DNA from: Psychrobacter luti
GTDB lineage: Bacteria; Pseudomonadota; Gammaproteobacteria; Pseudomonadales; Moraxellaceae
Assembly: GCF_014192115.1 (NCBI RefSeq)
Contig: NZ_JACHXL010000001.1
Span: forward strand, 588,788 to 652,787
Length of the DNA: 64,000 bases
Direction: 5' to 3'
Position 1 is the stretch's first letter, and each line of letters begins with the position of its first letter. The translations under genes and the position numbers were made by a program. The notes under the pieces are model-generated. The model made no database searches, was not told the origin of the DNA, and saw nothing but the letters and a program-made list of their open reading frames with translations. This document shows, one piece after another, positions 45,367 through 53,843 of this stretch.

Positions 45367-45489
45367 ATGAGTAAAGGTCAAGACAGTAAAAAGAACGTAA
45401 AAAAGAAACCGCTATTAACGGCAAAAGAGAAAAAAGCCGCTAAACAATCTAAAAAAGATGACAACGGCAGTATCTTAGGTAAACATTAA
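45367..45489 (+). CDS. Small lysine-rich protein (40 residues)
   Basis: MSKGQDSKKN... with Lys-rich runs KKK and KEKKAAKQSKKDD and a final GSILGKH; 14 of 40 residues are lysine. A clear ribosome site AGAGGA (45354-45359) lies 7 nt before the ATG and a hairpin terminator follows at 45553, so it is very likely real. Similar short MSKGQD..KK proteins occur in gammaproteobacteria as uncharacterised genes. The charge suggests RNA/ribosome or nucleic-acid contact; function unknown. Solitary. Confidence 0.8.
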   Translation: MSKGQDSKKNVKKKPLLTAKEKKAAKQSKKDDNGSILGKH

Positions 45490-45552
45490 TATTTAGTGCA
45501 TCAGTATACTAACTGAAACTATATTAATCTGAACCATACTAATTAAAGCTAT

Positions 45553-45587
45553 GCCAATTGAACCTCACGGTTTGATTGGCATTTTTT
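45553..45587 (+). terminator. Terminator after the small Lys-rich gene
   Basis: GCCAAT (45553-45558) pairs with ATTGGC (45575-45580), with inner AACC/GGTT, followed by ATTTTTTAT. Confidence 0.85.
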
Positions 45588-45589
45588 AT

Positions 45590-45643
45590 GCTAGGTACTG
45601 TTTTTATAGTAGCTACTGTTTTTATGCTAAGTACTGCGCGGTG
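45590..45643. repeat. Threefold 18-bp tandem repeat at the ynfA stop codon
   Basis: GCTAGGTACTGTTTTTAT (45590-45607), AGTAGCTACTGTTTTTAT (45608-45625), GCTAAGTACTGCGCGGTG (45626-45643). The last unit holds the stop and final codons of ynfA; 18 bp is 6 codons, so the frame continues. Confidence 0.85.
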
Positions 45644-45959
45644 CAAACATAATAATTGCCATGCCTAATAGCGCGACGATAGAACCCAATATATCCCACG
45701 TGGTCGGCCTGATGCCGTTCACCGTCCACAGCCAAATAATAGCCATCGAAATATAAACACCGCCGTAAGCGGCATAAACTCGACCAGCTGCGGTTGGATG
45801 CAAAGACAATAGCCAAACAAAAGCAACTAAACTTAGCGCACCCGGAACAAGCAGCCAAATCGACTTACCTTCTCGTAGCCAAAGATAAGGCAAATAGCAG
45901 CCCGCAATTTCTGCCAATGCGGTCAGCGCAAATAGACCAACGGTTTTTAATTCGGTCAA
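45627..45959 (-). CDS. ynfA: YnfA/UPF0060 family membrane protein
   Basis: 110 residues with four transmembrane helices and the UPF0060 signatures [35 protein letters not shown] and [19 protein letters not shown]. Related to small-multidrug-resistance-type transporters; function in transport unproven. It starts with TTG at 45959, preceded by GAGGAG, and this TTG overlaps the TGA stop of phzF (TTGA), so the pair is translationally coupled. No alternative in-frame ATG fits. Confidence 0.9.
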   Translation of the reverse strand: MTELKTVGLFALTALAEIAGCYLPYLWLREGKSIWLLVPGALSLVAFVWLLSLHPTAAGRVYAAYGGVYISMAIIWLWTVNGIRPTTWDILGSIVALLGMAIIMFAPRST

Positions 45960-46777
45960 ACTAACGACTCCTCGACGGTGATAACTCCGGTCAAATACTG
46001 TACGGCATTGCCAGAAATCATTACTCTGTCACCTGCGACGACACAGTCTAAAATACCGCCTCGTTTTGATGCTTGATAAGCGACTAGGTCATTTTTACCT
46101 AAACGCTCTGCCCACAATGGCGCAAGTCCTGTATGAACTGAACCAGTCACCGGGTCTTCATCGCCACCATTGGCTGGCCAAAAATAACGTGAGATAAAAT
46201 CGTAGTTCGCGTACTCAGCAGACTGAGCCTCACAAGTGACCACCACATCTAATGGTGCAAGTTGTGTTAGCCGCTCGTTATCACGCTCTACGTTTAGGAC
46301 ATCTGCTTCAGCATTATAAATCACGAAGTATGCTTGGGTGTTTTTATAAACTTCGACTGATGGAATAGATAATCCTGCCAGCAAACTAGCAGGTATATTA
46401 TCGACTTTCTCAGGCTTAGTACTGGGAAAGTCCATTTGTATCTTGCCAGAGTTTGTTTGCACAATGGTCAAAACGCCAACCGCTTTGGCGTAAAATTTAA
46501 TGAATTCTAAATTAGGGTTCTTCTTAAATAACACAAAAGCTGATGCCAAAGTTGCATGGCCGCAAAAAGCAATCTCAGTCAATGGTGAGAACCAGCGGAT
46601 ATGATAGATGCCGTCATCATCAAGAACAATAAAGGCCGTCTCAGATAAATTATTCTCAAAAGCAATCGATTGCATCAAATCATCACTTAACCAATTATCT
46701 GTAATGATAACCGCAGCTGAATTTCCCTTAAAAACCGTATCCGTAAAAGCATCGACGACATTGATTTCTAGCTGCAT
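45956..46777 (-). CDS. PhzF-family isomerase
   Basis: 273-residue PhzF/DapF-like fold protein: [17 protein letters not shown], catalytic-glutamate segment [21 protein letters not shown] and [19 protein letters not shown]. Founding member PhzF acts in phenazine synthesis; most homologues are of unknown function, and no phenazine genes are here. Coupled to ynfA by a stop/start overlap. A 16-bp duplication lies just upstream. Confidence 0.92.
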   Translation of the reverse strand: MQLEINVVDAFTDTVFKGNSAAVIITDNWLSDDLMQSIAFENNLSETAFIVLDDDGIYHIRWFSPLTEIAFCGHATLASAFVLFKKNPNLEFIKFYAKAVGVLTIVQTNSGKIQMDFPSTKPEKVDNIPASLLAGLSIPSVEVYKNTQAYFVIYNAEADVLNVERDNERLTQLAPLDVVVTCEAQSAEYANYDFISRYFWPANGGDEDPVTGSVHTGLAPLWAERLGKNDLVAYQASKRGGILDCVVAGDRVMISGNAVQYLTGVITVEESLV

Positions 46778-46802
46778 TTTATGTTCTCGCTTTTATTTTT
46801 TC

Positions 46803-46834
46803 ATAACTTTATGGTTTTATAGCTTTATGAGCTT
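46803..46834. repeat. Two tandem 16-bp repeats upstream of the PhzF gene
   Basis: ATAACTTTATGGTTTT (46803-46818) followed by ATAGCTTTATGAGCTT (46819-46834), 12 of 16 identical, 25 bp before the start codon. Confidence 0.65.
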
Positions 46835-46841
46835 ACCGCCA

Positions 46842-47171
46842 TCAATCAACAATAAATAGCTTAGCGCCTGTCTTCGTTGATGAACGATGCGCAGTCGTAT
46901 TGTCCGCTACTTGATAAGTCATACCGGCTGTTAAGGTAAAAGTACGCCCATCTTTTAACTCGGTATTTAGCTCACCCTCAATACAAAATAAAATATGCCC
47001 TTTATCGCACCAGTGATCGGCAAGGTAGCCTGCAGAATACTCAACCATATGCACATTGATAGTATCGAATTCACGAGTCTTCCAATATCCTGTGCCCGTT
47101 TCGCCTTTGACTTCTACAGTTTCTACTGTTGTCCAGTCGGTAGTAGCAAAAGGTATGTTCTTCATTTCCAT
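46842..47171 (-). CDS. Cupin with DHWC motif
   Basis: 109 residues, single cupin beta-barrel domain: GTGYWKTREFDTINVHMVEYSAGYLADHWCDKGHILFCIEGE, with the DHWCxKGH motif that defines a small cupin family, and GMTYQVADNTTAHRSS as the second cupin half. Metal-binding His in the first and last motifs is likely. Start ATG at 47171 (AGGAAGGTGA upstream); a reading frame from 47210 would add 13 residues. Function unknown. 64 bp upstream of phzF on the same strand, so cotranscription is possible. Confidence 0.85.
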   Translation of the reverse strand: MEMKNIPFATTDWTTVETVEVKGETGTGYWKTREFDTINVHMVEYSAGYLADHWCDKGHILFCIEGELNTELKDGRTFTLTAGMTYQVADNTTAHRSSTKTGAKLFIVD

Positions 47172-47233
47172 AACGTCACCTTCCTGATTTAATCGATCAT
47201 TTATGAACAATAATTCTCATTAGTTACTATACC

Positions 47234-47695
47234 TCAAATCCAGCGCCGCACTTTATTTAGATATGCTTGATAAGTCTTGCCAAATTTCCTTGCCATCACT
47301 TGCTCTTCTGGCTGTATTTGAAAACGTGTCATATAAAGTATAAAAACGGGTAATAATACAAATGCCAGAAAGTGAGACAGATAGAACGCCCAGCCTAACA
47401 AGATAAGCACCAAGCCTAAATACATCGGATTGCGACTATATCGATATATGCCATTGGTTACTAAACTAGATACTTTCTCAAGCGCCTGCGGATTGGGTGT
47501 GGTCTGTGCCTTTCTAAACTGCGTCACACCCATGACACCTAAGCTCATTCCGATCACACCCAAACTAACCGCTAACACCGTTGAGCCGCTAAGCGAAAAC
47601 TGCAAACTTGGCATGATTTTAGCAATACCATACATGGCAGCTGCCGTAATAATGACTTGTGCTACGGGTGGTATTTTAAGTGCTAGAGTGTTCAT
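47234..47695 (-). CDS. Isoprenylcysteine carboxyl methyltransferase (ICMT)-like membrane protein
   Basis: 153 residues with about four transmembrane helices. C-terminal signature: VTNGIYRYSRNPMYLGLVLILLGWAF then RFQIQPEEQVMARKFGKTYQAYLNKVRRW, the ICMT/PEMT-type methyltransferase block binding S-adenosylmethionine. Bacteria have no prenylated-protein substrates known here; many such proteins are unassigned. 24 bp after the preceding gene region with its own start. Cytoplasmic membrane. Confidence 0.85.
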   Translation of the reverse strand: MNTLALKIPPVAQVIITAAAMYGIAKIMPSLQFSLSGSTVLAVSLGVIGMSLGVMGVTQFRKAQTTPNPQALEKVSSLVTNGIYRYSRNPMYLGLVLILLGWAFYLSHFLAFVLLPVFILYMTRFQIQPEEQVMARKFGKTYQAYLNKVRRWI

Positions 47696-47983
47696 GGCTG
47701 CACCTTATGTATGGCTAAACAACAAATCTAAATCGTTCATTATCTATTATACCTACTAACTTTATATGTGTTTATTTTTCTACCTGTGTCTGTACTTAGC
47801 AGTTGTACACTTCATGCCGCTATCATTCCTATTCTTCACATTATAAAACTTTATTGATACTAGAATTGGCGCCTATATTACTTTTAGAAGGTTATAATTG
47901 TCCTCTATTTAATTTTAGCCTTTATTGCAGTAAAGGGAATGTCCCTCAGACTGTCGTTGAATTTTAATGAGGAAGTTAGCGTC

Positions 47984-48898
47984 ATGATGCGTATCGGATT
48001 GTTCTTATTAACCAACTTAGCGGTGATTGTGGTATTTAGCATCGTGTTTGGTATTTTATCTAGATTTTTTGGTATTGGTGGTGTACATGGCGCGGGCGGG
48101 CTAAATTACACCAGCCTTGCCATTATGTGCGGCATATACGGCATGATTGGCTCGATGGTTTCGCTATTTATCTCAAAGTGGATGGCCAAAAGATCAACGG
48201 GGACAGTGGTCATTGAAACACCAAGCAATGCTACTGAAAAATGGCTGGTGGATACGGTCGCTAGACAAGCACGAGCGGTAAATATTGGTATGCCAGAAGT
48301 GGGAATTTTTAATAATTCCCAGCCAAACGCGTTTGCCACAGGTTGGAATAAAAACAAAGCTTTGGTCGCCGTTTCATCTGGTCTACTACAAAATATGAAT
48401 CAAGATGAAGTAGAAGCGGTGCTTGCGCATGAGATTGGTCACGTGGCCAATGGTGATATGGTAACGCTCGCACTCATTCAAGGCGTGGTAAACGCTTTTG
48501 TTATGTTCTTCGCGCGTATTATCGGCAGCTTCGTTGACCGCACTGTCTTTAAAAATACCAGTAATAGCCCAGGTATTGGTTACTTTGTGACGAGTATTGT
48601 GATGGATATTTTGCTTGGATTTTTGGCGTCTGCCATCGTTATGTGGTTCTCACGTCTGCGTGAATTCCGTGCTGATGAGATGGGTGCTAAGCTTGCTAGC
48701 AAAGACAAGATGATTGGTGCGCTTGATGCTTTGCGCCCTTCTGCACAACGTCCAGACCAAATGCCAGAGAGCATGAAGGCATTTGCCATCTCGTCAGGGC
48801 AGTCTACAGGCTTTAGTATCGCTAACCTTTTCCGCTCACACCCAACGCTTGATGATCGTATTGCAGCGTTGCGGAAGTATAATCCCAATAAGGCGTAG
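47984..48898 (+). CDS. htpX: Protease HtpX
   Basis: Membrane-embedded zinc metalloprotease that clears misfolded membrane proteins. Zinc motif [10 protein letters not shown] (HEXXH near 145), with further Glu in the C-terminal [13 protein letters not shown]. Four transmembrane segments. ATG at 47984 with GAGGAAG 8 nt upstream; a longer frame from 47939 has no support. 304 residues against 293 in E. coli. Single gene with its own terminator; I did not find a convincing heat-shock promoter. Confidence 0.95.
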   Translation: MMRIGLFLLTNLAVIVVFSIVFGILSRFFGIGGVHGAGGLNYTSLAIMCGIYGMIGSMVSLFISKWMAKRSTGTVVIETPSNATEKWLVDTVARQARAVNIGMPEVGIFNNSQPNAFATGWNKNKALVAVSSGLLQNMNQDEVEAVLAHEIGHVANGDMVTLALIQGVVNAFVMFFARIIGSFVDRTVFKNTSNSPGIGYFVTSIVMDILLGFLASAIVMWFSRLREFRADEMGAKLASKDKMIGALDALRPSAQRPDQMPESMKAFAISSGQSTGFSIANLFRSHPTLDDRIAALRKYNPNKA

Positions 48899-49018
48899 TA
48901 AGACGCATGATGGTTTCTTTAAGCCGTAGGATGCGCCCCGCCCAGTTGAGTATATAATAGCGGACAGCAGGCGCAGCTCCTCTATCCTCCCATATAAATT
49001 AATACTAAACCGAACATG

Positions 49019-49052
49019 AAAAAAGCCTATCTTTTAAAAGATAGGCTTTTTT
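49019..49052. terminator. Bidirectional terminator
   Basis: GCCTATCT (49025-49032) pairs with AGATAGGC (49039-49046), A-run and T-run flanking. Shared by htpX and the convergent polyamine gene. Confidence 0.92.
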
Positions 49053-49070
49053 ATTGCATAAACGTACTGA

Positions 49071-50345
49071 CTAAATATCGAACTCTAACGCTCTATCGCC
49101 TTCGCTGTCTTTGATACGCGTGGGCAAACCAATTTTATTCAGTAGATTGATAAATGGCTTGGCATCTAGCTCTTCAACGTTGACCATCTTGCCAGCATCC
49201 CACTCACCTGTAGCGACCAGAATCGCCGCAGCGACGGGTGGCACACCTGCAGTATAAGAGATACCTTGGCTGCCAACTTCATTATAAGCGTCTTTATGGT
49301 CTGAGATATTATAGATAAATACTTCACTATCGATACCATTGATTTTGCCTTTAACTTTGTCACCAATACAGGTTTTGCCGGTATAGTTTGGCGCAAGCGA
49401 GCTTGGATCTGGAAGTACCGCTTTGACCACTTTTAACGGGATCACTTCTTGCCCTTCCGCAGTCATCACCGGCTGCTCAGACAATAGACCTAAGTTTTGT
49501 AGCACAGTAAAGACATTAATATAATGCTCACCAAAGCCCATCCAAAAGCGAATGTTTGGCACATCTAAATTGGCTGATAATGAATGAATCTCATCATGAC
49601 CACTTAAATAGCTGTTTTGCACGCCAACCACTGGCAAGTCATCTGTACGCTTCACTTCAAACATCTTATTAGACTGCCACTTGCTGTCCTGCCAAGAGTA
49701 AACCGTACCGGTAAATTCACGGAAGTTAATCTCAGGATCGAAGTTAGTAGCGAAGTATTTACCATGACTACCAGCATTAATATCAATGATATCAATATCA
49801 GTCACTGAACCTGCATCCATCATGTCATAACCAAGACGTGCATAAGCATTGACCATACCAGGATCGAAGCCTGCGCCTAAGATAGCGGTGACATTATTAT
49901 CCTCACAGCGCTGTTTACGCTTCCATTCATAGTTGTCATACCATGGTGGCGTTTCACAAATCTTGCGCGGATCTTCATGAATAGCCGTATCAATGTACGC
50001 TACACCAGTCTCGATACAGGCTTCCAATACAGTCATATTCACAAATGCTGAACCGACATTGATAAGGACTTGAATACCTGTATCCTGAATAAGCTGTATC
50101 AGCGCTTGGGTATCCATGGCATCGACTTGATGCGTATGTAATACCGCTGGCTGCTTAAAGCTACCTTTTTCTATGACACTTTGAGCGATTGCAGCGCATT
50201 TATCTTTGGTACGTGAAGCGATATGAATCTCGCCAAGTATGTCATTATGCATCGCACATTTATGCGCAACTACTTGAGCGACACCGCCGGCACCGATGAT
50301 GAGCACATCTTTTTTACTAGGCTTAGCTTGTTGGTTTGTGTTCAA
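49071..50345 (-). CDS. Carboxynorspermidine/carboxyspermidine dehydrogenase
   Basis: Saccharopine-dehydrogenase-like enzyme that joins aspartate semialdehyde to diaminopropane or putrescine, the first step of the norspermidine/spermidine route described in Vibrio. N-terminal NAD(P) motif VLIIGAGGVAQVVAHK, then IHIASRTKDK. The C-terminal half carries GVPPVAAAILVATGEWDAG. Start codon is TTG (50345), with AAGGAGG 8 nt before it; no ATG fits, since the first internal ATG would cut the Rossmann fold. 424 residues. Upstream on the same strand is nspC, 277 bp away, and the pair acts in sequence. Confidence 0.92.
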   Translation of the reverse strand: MNTNQQAKPSKKDVLIIGAGGVAQVVAHKCAMHNDILGEIHIASRTKDKCAAIAQSVIEKGSFKQPAVLHTHQVDAMDTQALIQLIQDTGIQVLINVGSAFVNMTVLEACIETGVAYIDTAIHEDPRKICETPPWYDNYEWKRKQRCEDNNVTAILGAGFDPGMVNAYARLGYDMMDAGSVTDIDIIDINAGSHGKYFATNFDPEINFREFTGTVYSWQDSKWQSNKMFEVKRTDDLPVVGVQNSYLSGHDEIHSLSANLDVPNIRFWMGFGEHYINVFTVLQNLGLLSEQPVMTAEGQEVIPLKVVKAVLPDPSSLAPNYTGKTCIGDKVKGKINGIDSEVFIYNISDHKDAYNEVGSQGISYTAGVPPVAAAILVATGEWDAGKMVNVEELDAKPFINLLNKIGLPTRIKDSEGDRALEFDI

Positions 50346-50622
50346 AGAACAATCCTCCTTTGTGTCCCTGTCGATACCATTGATATTGGCTATGCAAAAC
50401 AGAAACGAGTGAATGATATGCGTGAATTAAAAAGGAAGACCGAGGAAAACCCACGCACCCGTTAGACAAATCCTACTGCGTTTGCCAGTAGCAATTATAA
50501 CAATTTTTACTCGCTTTTCGGCAAAAATTACAACTTAACTTAAAAACTTCAAGATGAATAATAATTGCTAGATAGTTGTTTGGCAGTGTCATTTATTCAT
50601 CTCGAATATGATTTTAATAGCG

Positions 50623-51858
50623 CTATGACAAGCTTGCTTTGTAATCTTGATAATCGAACTCGCGCTGGATATCGATAGTGCCATCTAAGCGGCGAATGAC
50701 AATCGCTGGCATATTGACGCCGTTAAACCAATTTTTTTTCACCATGGTATAGCCCGCTGCATTGCCAAAAGTAACGGTATCACCTATTTTTAAGTTATTT
50801 GGTAATACATACTCACCAAAGATATCGCCTGCCAAACAAGAACGACCATAGATAATCGTATTATCAGCTGATTTAGCGTTCTCGCTGATGGGTGCAATAT
50901 TGGTAGGGTCTATATCAAGAGAGGCAATATTAATTAAATCACTATTAACAGCCACTATCGGCGCTGACTCACGGTAAATTAACAAATCAAGCATGTGCGC
51001 TTCAATAGATGAATCTACTACTGCTAGATTCTTTTCATTATGCATAGTATCTAATACCGTCGTCACCAGTGATCCAGCACCGTGAATACTCGCCTCACCT
51101 GGCTCAAGATAGACTTGTACGCCATATTTTTCGCTGAATGTTTTTAATCTGTCTGCCAGTTTTTCTAACGGATAATCAGGCGCAATAAAATGAATGCCGC
51201 CGCCCAAACTTACCCATTCAAGCTGTGCCAAGATATCACCGAATCTGGCTTCTATATCTGCCAAGCTCTCACTAAACGCCTCAAAGCTGTCATTTTCACA
51301 GTTATTATGAATCATGACCCCAGTGATATCACCAAGTACTGCTGCAATCTTGTCTTTATCATGCTCACCCAAACGACTAAAAGGACGCGCAGGATCAGCA
51401 ATAATAAATGACGAATTACTGGTCTTTGGATTTAAGCGTAGCCCTACTGGAATATTCTGAGCAGCAGCTTTACCTTTAAAAGCATTTAATTGCGAGATAG
51501 AATTAAAAATAATTTTATCCGCATAGCTTAGTACTTCTTCGATTTCATCCGCGCTATAAGCAACGCTATAGGCATGGGTTTCTTTTTTATCTTCGTTATT
51601 AGCATCATTGTTACTACCAAAAGTTTCATAGCCCAATCTGACTTCATTTAGCGAAGATGACGTCGTACCATGCAGATAAGGCTGCATAACATCAAATACC
51701 CCCCAAGTCGCAAAACATTTGAGTGCAAGCAGTGCTTTTGCTCCAGACAACTCGCACAGGCGAGCGATAATCTGCATATTGGCGACAATCGCCGCTTCAT
51801 CAAGCAAATAGTAAGGCGTTTTTAGCGCGGCAAGAGAGACATCTGGTGTTGAGTTCAT
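50623..51858 (-). CDS. nspC: Carboxynorspermidine decarboxylase
   Basis: PLP-dependent fold III decarboxylase acting after the dehydrogenase to give norspermidine or spermidine. PLP lysine in ALLALKCFATWGVFD near residue 45, the Gly-rich SLGGGIHF, EPGEASIH (PLP phosphate site) and GRSCLAGDIFGEY (substrate site). 411 residues. The polyamines are typical of Vibrio and some Moraxellaceae; no PotABCD genes are nearby. Confidence 0.93.
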   Translation of the reverse strand: MNSTPDVSLAALKTPYYLLDEAAIVANMQIIARLCELSGAKALLALKCFATWGVFDVMQPYLHGTTSSSLNEVRLGYETFGSNNDANNEDKKETHAYSVAYSADEIEEVLSYADKIIFNSISQLNAFKGKAAAQNIPVGLRLNPKTSNSSFIIADPARPFSRLGEHDKDKIAAVLGDITGVMIHNNCENDSFEAFSESLADIEARFGDILAQLEWVSLGGGIHFIAPDYPLEKLADRLKTFSEKYGVQVYLEPGEASIHGAGSLVTTVLDTMHNEKNLAVVDSSIEAHMLDLLIYRESAPIVAVNSDLINIASLDIDPTNIAPISENAKSADNTIIYGRSCLAGDIFGEYVLPNNLKIGDTVTFGNAAGYTMVKKNWFNGVNMPAIVIRRLDGTIDIQREFDYQDYKASLS

Positions 51859-51930
51859 AAGAGATAACCTAATAGCTTTAACAATTTACGGCAATAATAG
51901 CTTAATGCTAACGATGGCTTAATGGCGCAC

Positions 51931-51990
51931 TGTGATACAGTCATGACACGTTATCACACATTGTGACAAGGCCAAATGACAGGGCCAAAT
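51931..51990. promoter_or_regulatory. Palindromic element and 13-bp tandem repeat between nspC and DUF924
   Basis: TGTGATA (51931-51937) and TATCACA (51952-51958) flank an 8-bp palindrome GTCATGAC (51940-51947). Directly after, GACAAGGCCAAAT (51965-51977) and GACAGGGCCAAAT (51978-51990) are tandem, 12 of 13 identical. Between divergent genes, so a shared operator is possible. Confidence 0.5.
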
Positions 51991-52034
51991 AAGTGCGCTA
52001 TAGTAGTATAAATTCATCACAATTAGAATAGCTT

Positions 52035-52700
52035 ATGTCACTCTCAACCGATTATTCTACTTCAAAAACCCATACCAATTTATCGTCACTCGAGCCCAAA
52101 AACATAAACTTAGAGCATCTCGATTCAGATGCACGTGCTGTGTTGGATTTTTGGTTTGACAAAGACAATGAGCAATACTGGTTTGCGCAAAATAATGACT
52201 TTGATAAGCAGATAAAGGATAAGTTTGGCAAGATTTGGCAAGCAGCAAAACAAGGTGAATGCGTAACATGGCGCATCGCAGATGTGCCAGCCGATAATAA
52301 CAGCTCAATCACGGCTTTGGCGGGACGCTTGGCTGAAATCATTGTTCTAGATCAGTTTTCGCGTAATTTGTGTCGCGAGCAAGCATGCGCGTTTGCCCAA
52401 GATGGTATGGCGTTGGTACTGGCTCAAGAAGCCATTGGACAGCCCCATTTCGACACTCTACCAACGCAGTGGCGTAAATTTATCATTATGCCGTTTATGC
52501 ATTCTGAATCAGCGATGATTCATAAACGCTATCTACCGCTTTTTGAGCAACTAAACGATGCCGACACTTTAGATTTTGAGCGTCGTCACAAAGACATTAT
52601 TGATAAGTTTGGCCGTTATCCGCACCGCAATGAGACCTTGAGCCGTGAATCAACTCTCGAAGAAGAGGCTTTTTTACAGCAGCCCAACTCGTCTTTTTAA
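52035..52700 (+). CDS. DUF924 family protein
   Basis: 221 residues, almost all DUF924: LDFWF at the start, YWFAQNNDFDKQIKDKFG, AEIIVLDQFSRNL, CREQACAFAQDGMALVLA, FIIMPFMHSESAMIHKR and FGRYPHRNETLSRESTLEEEAFL. Helical-repeat (TPR-like) fold; no established activity. The N-terminal 30 residues are polar and unlike the family core. Single gene, terminated by a shared hairpin. Confidence 0.9.
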   Translation: MSLSTDYSTSKTHTNLSSLEPKNINLEHLDSDARAVLDFWFDKDNEQYWFAQNNDFDKQIKDKFGKIWQAAKQGECVTWRIADVPADNNSSITALAGRLAEIIVLDQFSRNLCREQACAFAQDGMALVLAQEAIGQPHFDTLPTQWRKFIIMPFMHSESAMIHKRYLPLFEQLNDADTLDFERRHKDIIDKFGRYPHRNETLSRESTLEEEAFLQQPNSSF

Positions 52701-52752
52701 GCAGTTGTTGAAACGTAAGCTTTAATAAAGCCTAACTGTTGAATGTTGAAAT

Positions 52753-52785
52753 AAAAAGCACCTGTTTAATAAATAGGTGCTTTTT
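52753..52785. terminator. Bidirectional terminator between DUF924 and rnhB
   Basis: AGCACCT (52757-52763) pairs with AGGTGCT (52775-52781) with A- and T-runs on the flanks. Confidence 0.9.
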
Positions 52786-52839
52786 ATATTTGAGTGATAG
52801 TAATTTTTACTTAGGCTATTTTCTAAATATCTTAACCAC

Positions 52840-53712
52840 TTACCTATTGCCACTCTCGGTATGCGCTACGTTTTCCAGCGCTTTTCTTACCGGTGCAAAA
52901 CTGCGTCTATGCGCGGTTAATACGCCATAAGTTTCGATTGCTTCCATATGAGCGCGCGTCGGATAGCCTTTATGCTTGGCAATACCATATTCAGGATATT
53001 GGGCATCAAGTGCATACATGGTTTTATCACGGCTTACCTTAGCTAAGATACTAGCGGCCGCAATACTGGTATGACGCGCATCGCCTTTTACCCACGCTTG
53101 ACAGTCAATGACTGACTCTTTTATACCAAGTTTATCAAGGCTTGCATAATCCAAATCTGGACAGCGATTGCCATCAATCAACACCTCAAACTGCCTTTCC
53201 ACACTGGTATTAAAGTGCTTGGCAATTATTTCTAACAAAACCTCAGTACATAAACGCATACCGAGCATTGTTGCTTGCAAGATATTGATTTGGTCGATGA
53301 CAGCAGCTGGTATATCAGCGACGATGTGCCCGACGGCATATTGCTGAACCAACGGATAAAGAATGTCGCGTTTTTTTTCACTCAGCTGCTTAGAATCCGT
53401 TAATATAGATAACGGCGTACCTTTGAGTGGCGCGTCCTCGATTAGTCCTGACCAAGTAGCAGGTAATATCGCAGCAGCAACATTGACGCTGCCTAACAGA
53501 GGTCCGCGCCCTGCTTCATCGATACCAATTTGTATGGGTGCTTGTTCGCTCTCTTCATTTATCGGATATTGCGCCAACAGCTCAACAATATTTAACTGAC
53601 CTGATAGCTGTATCGGTGCTGCCAGTTGAATATACTGACCTTTAATATCTACTTGCTCAATACAGGTGCTAATTGGCGTGAAAGGATTTGCGCTGCAGGG
53701 TGTGTTACTCAT
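52840..53712 (-). CDS. rnhB: Ribonuclease HII with N-terminal extension
   Basis: Removes single ribonucleotides and RNA primers from RNA-DNA hybrids. Catalytic D-E pair in [12 protein letters not shown] near residue 64, the third Asp in [11 protein letters not shown] and the fourth in [22 protein letters not shown]. coli RNase HII is 198 residues; this one is 290 because of a 60-residue N-terminal extension and a middle insertion. ATG at 53712 has only a weak ribosome site. It follows lpxB on the same strand, the conserved lpxB-rnhB order. Confidence 0.93.
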   Translation of the reverse strand: MSNTPCSANPFTPISTCIEQVDIKGQYIQLAAPIQLSGQLNIVELLAQYPINEESEQAPIQIGIDEAGRGPLLGSVNVAAAILPATWSGLIEDAPLKGTPLSILTDSKQLSEKKRDILYPLVQQYAVGHIVADIPAAVIDQINILQATMLGMRLCTEVLLEIIAKHFNTSVERQFEVLIDGNRCPDLDYASLDKLGIKESVIDCQAWVKGDARHTSIAAASILAKVSRDKTMYALDAQYPEYGIAKHKGYPTRAHMEAIETYGVLTAHRRSFAPVRKALENVAHTESGNR

Positions 53713-53768
53713 AAAATTGTACTGTCTTATTTATTAAAAGATTTAAGTGTGATGTAGATAATATTGAA

Positions 53769-53843
53769 GCTAGTTTACTTATACTTAGAGAACTTAGGTT
53801 TAGTAAGTTTATATTTATTGAGCTTAGTCTTAGTTAGCTTGGG
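53769..53843. repeat. Five-copy degenerate 15-bp array between lpxB and rnhB
   Basis: Copies at 53769, 53784, 53799, 53814 and 53829; best TTTAGTAAGTTTATA and CTTAGAGAACTTAGG. The last copy includes the end and stop of lpxB (TAA, 53832-53830). In the lpxB frame every later unit again carries stop codons. The same TTTAGT unit occurs before kdsD. Confidence 0.85.

Noticed and set aside
46842-47695. Toxin-antitoxin or defence island around the cupin and small membrane genes
   Set aside because: The genes match cupin, ICMT-like and YnfA families; no toxin or nuclease motifs were seen.
47850-47900. Heat-shock promoter upstream of htpX
   Set aside because: ATTGATA and CGCCTATAT loosely resemble sigma-32 elements, but the spacing is about 10 bp, outside the normal range.
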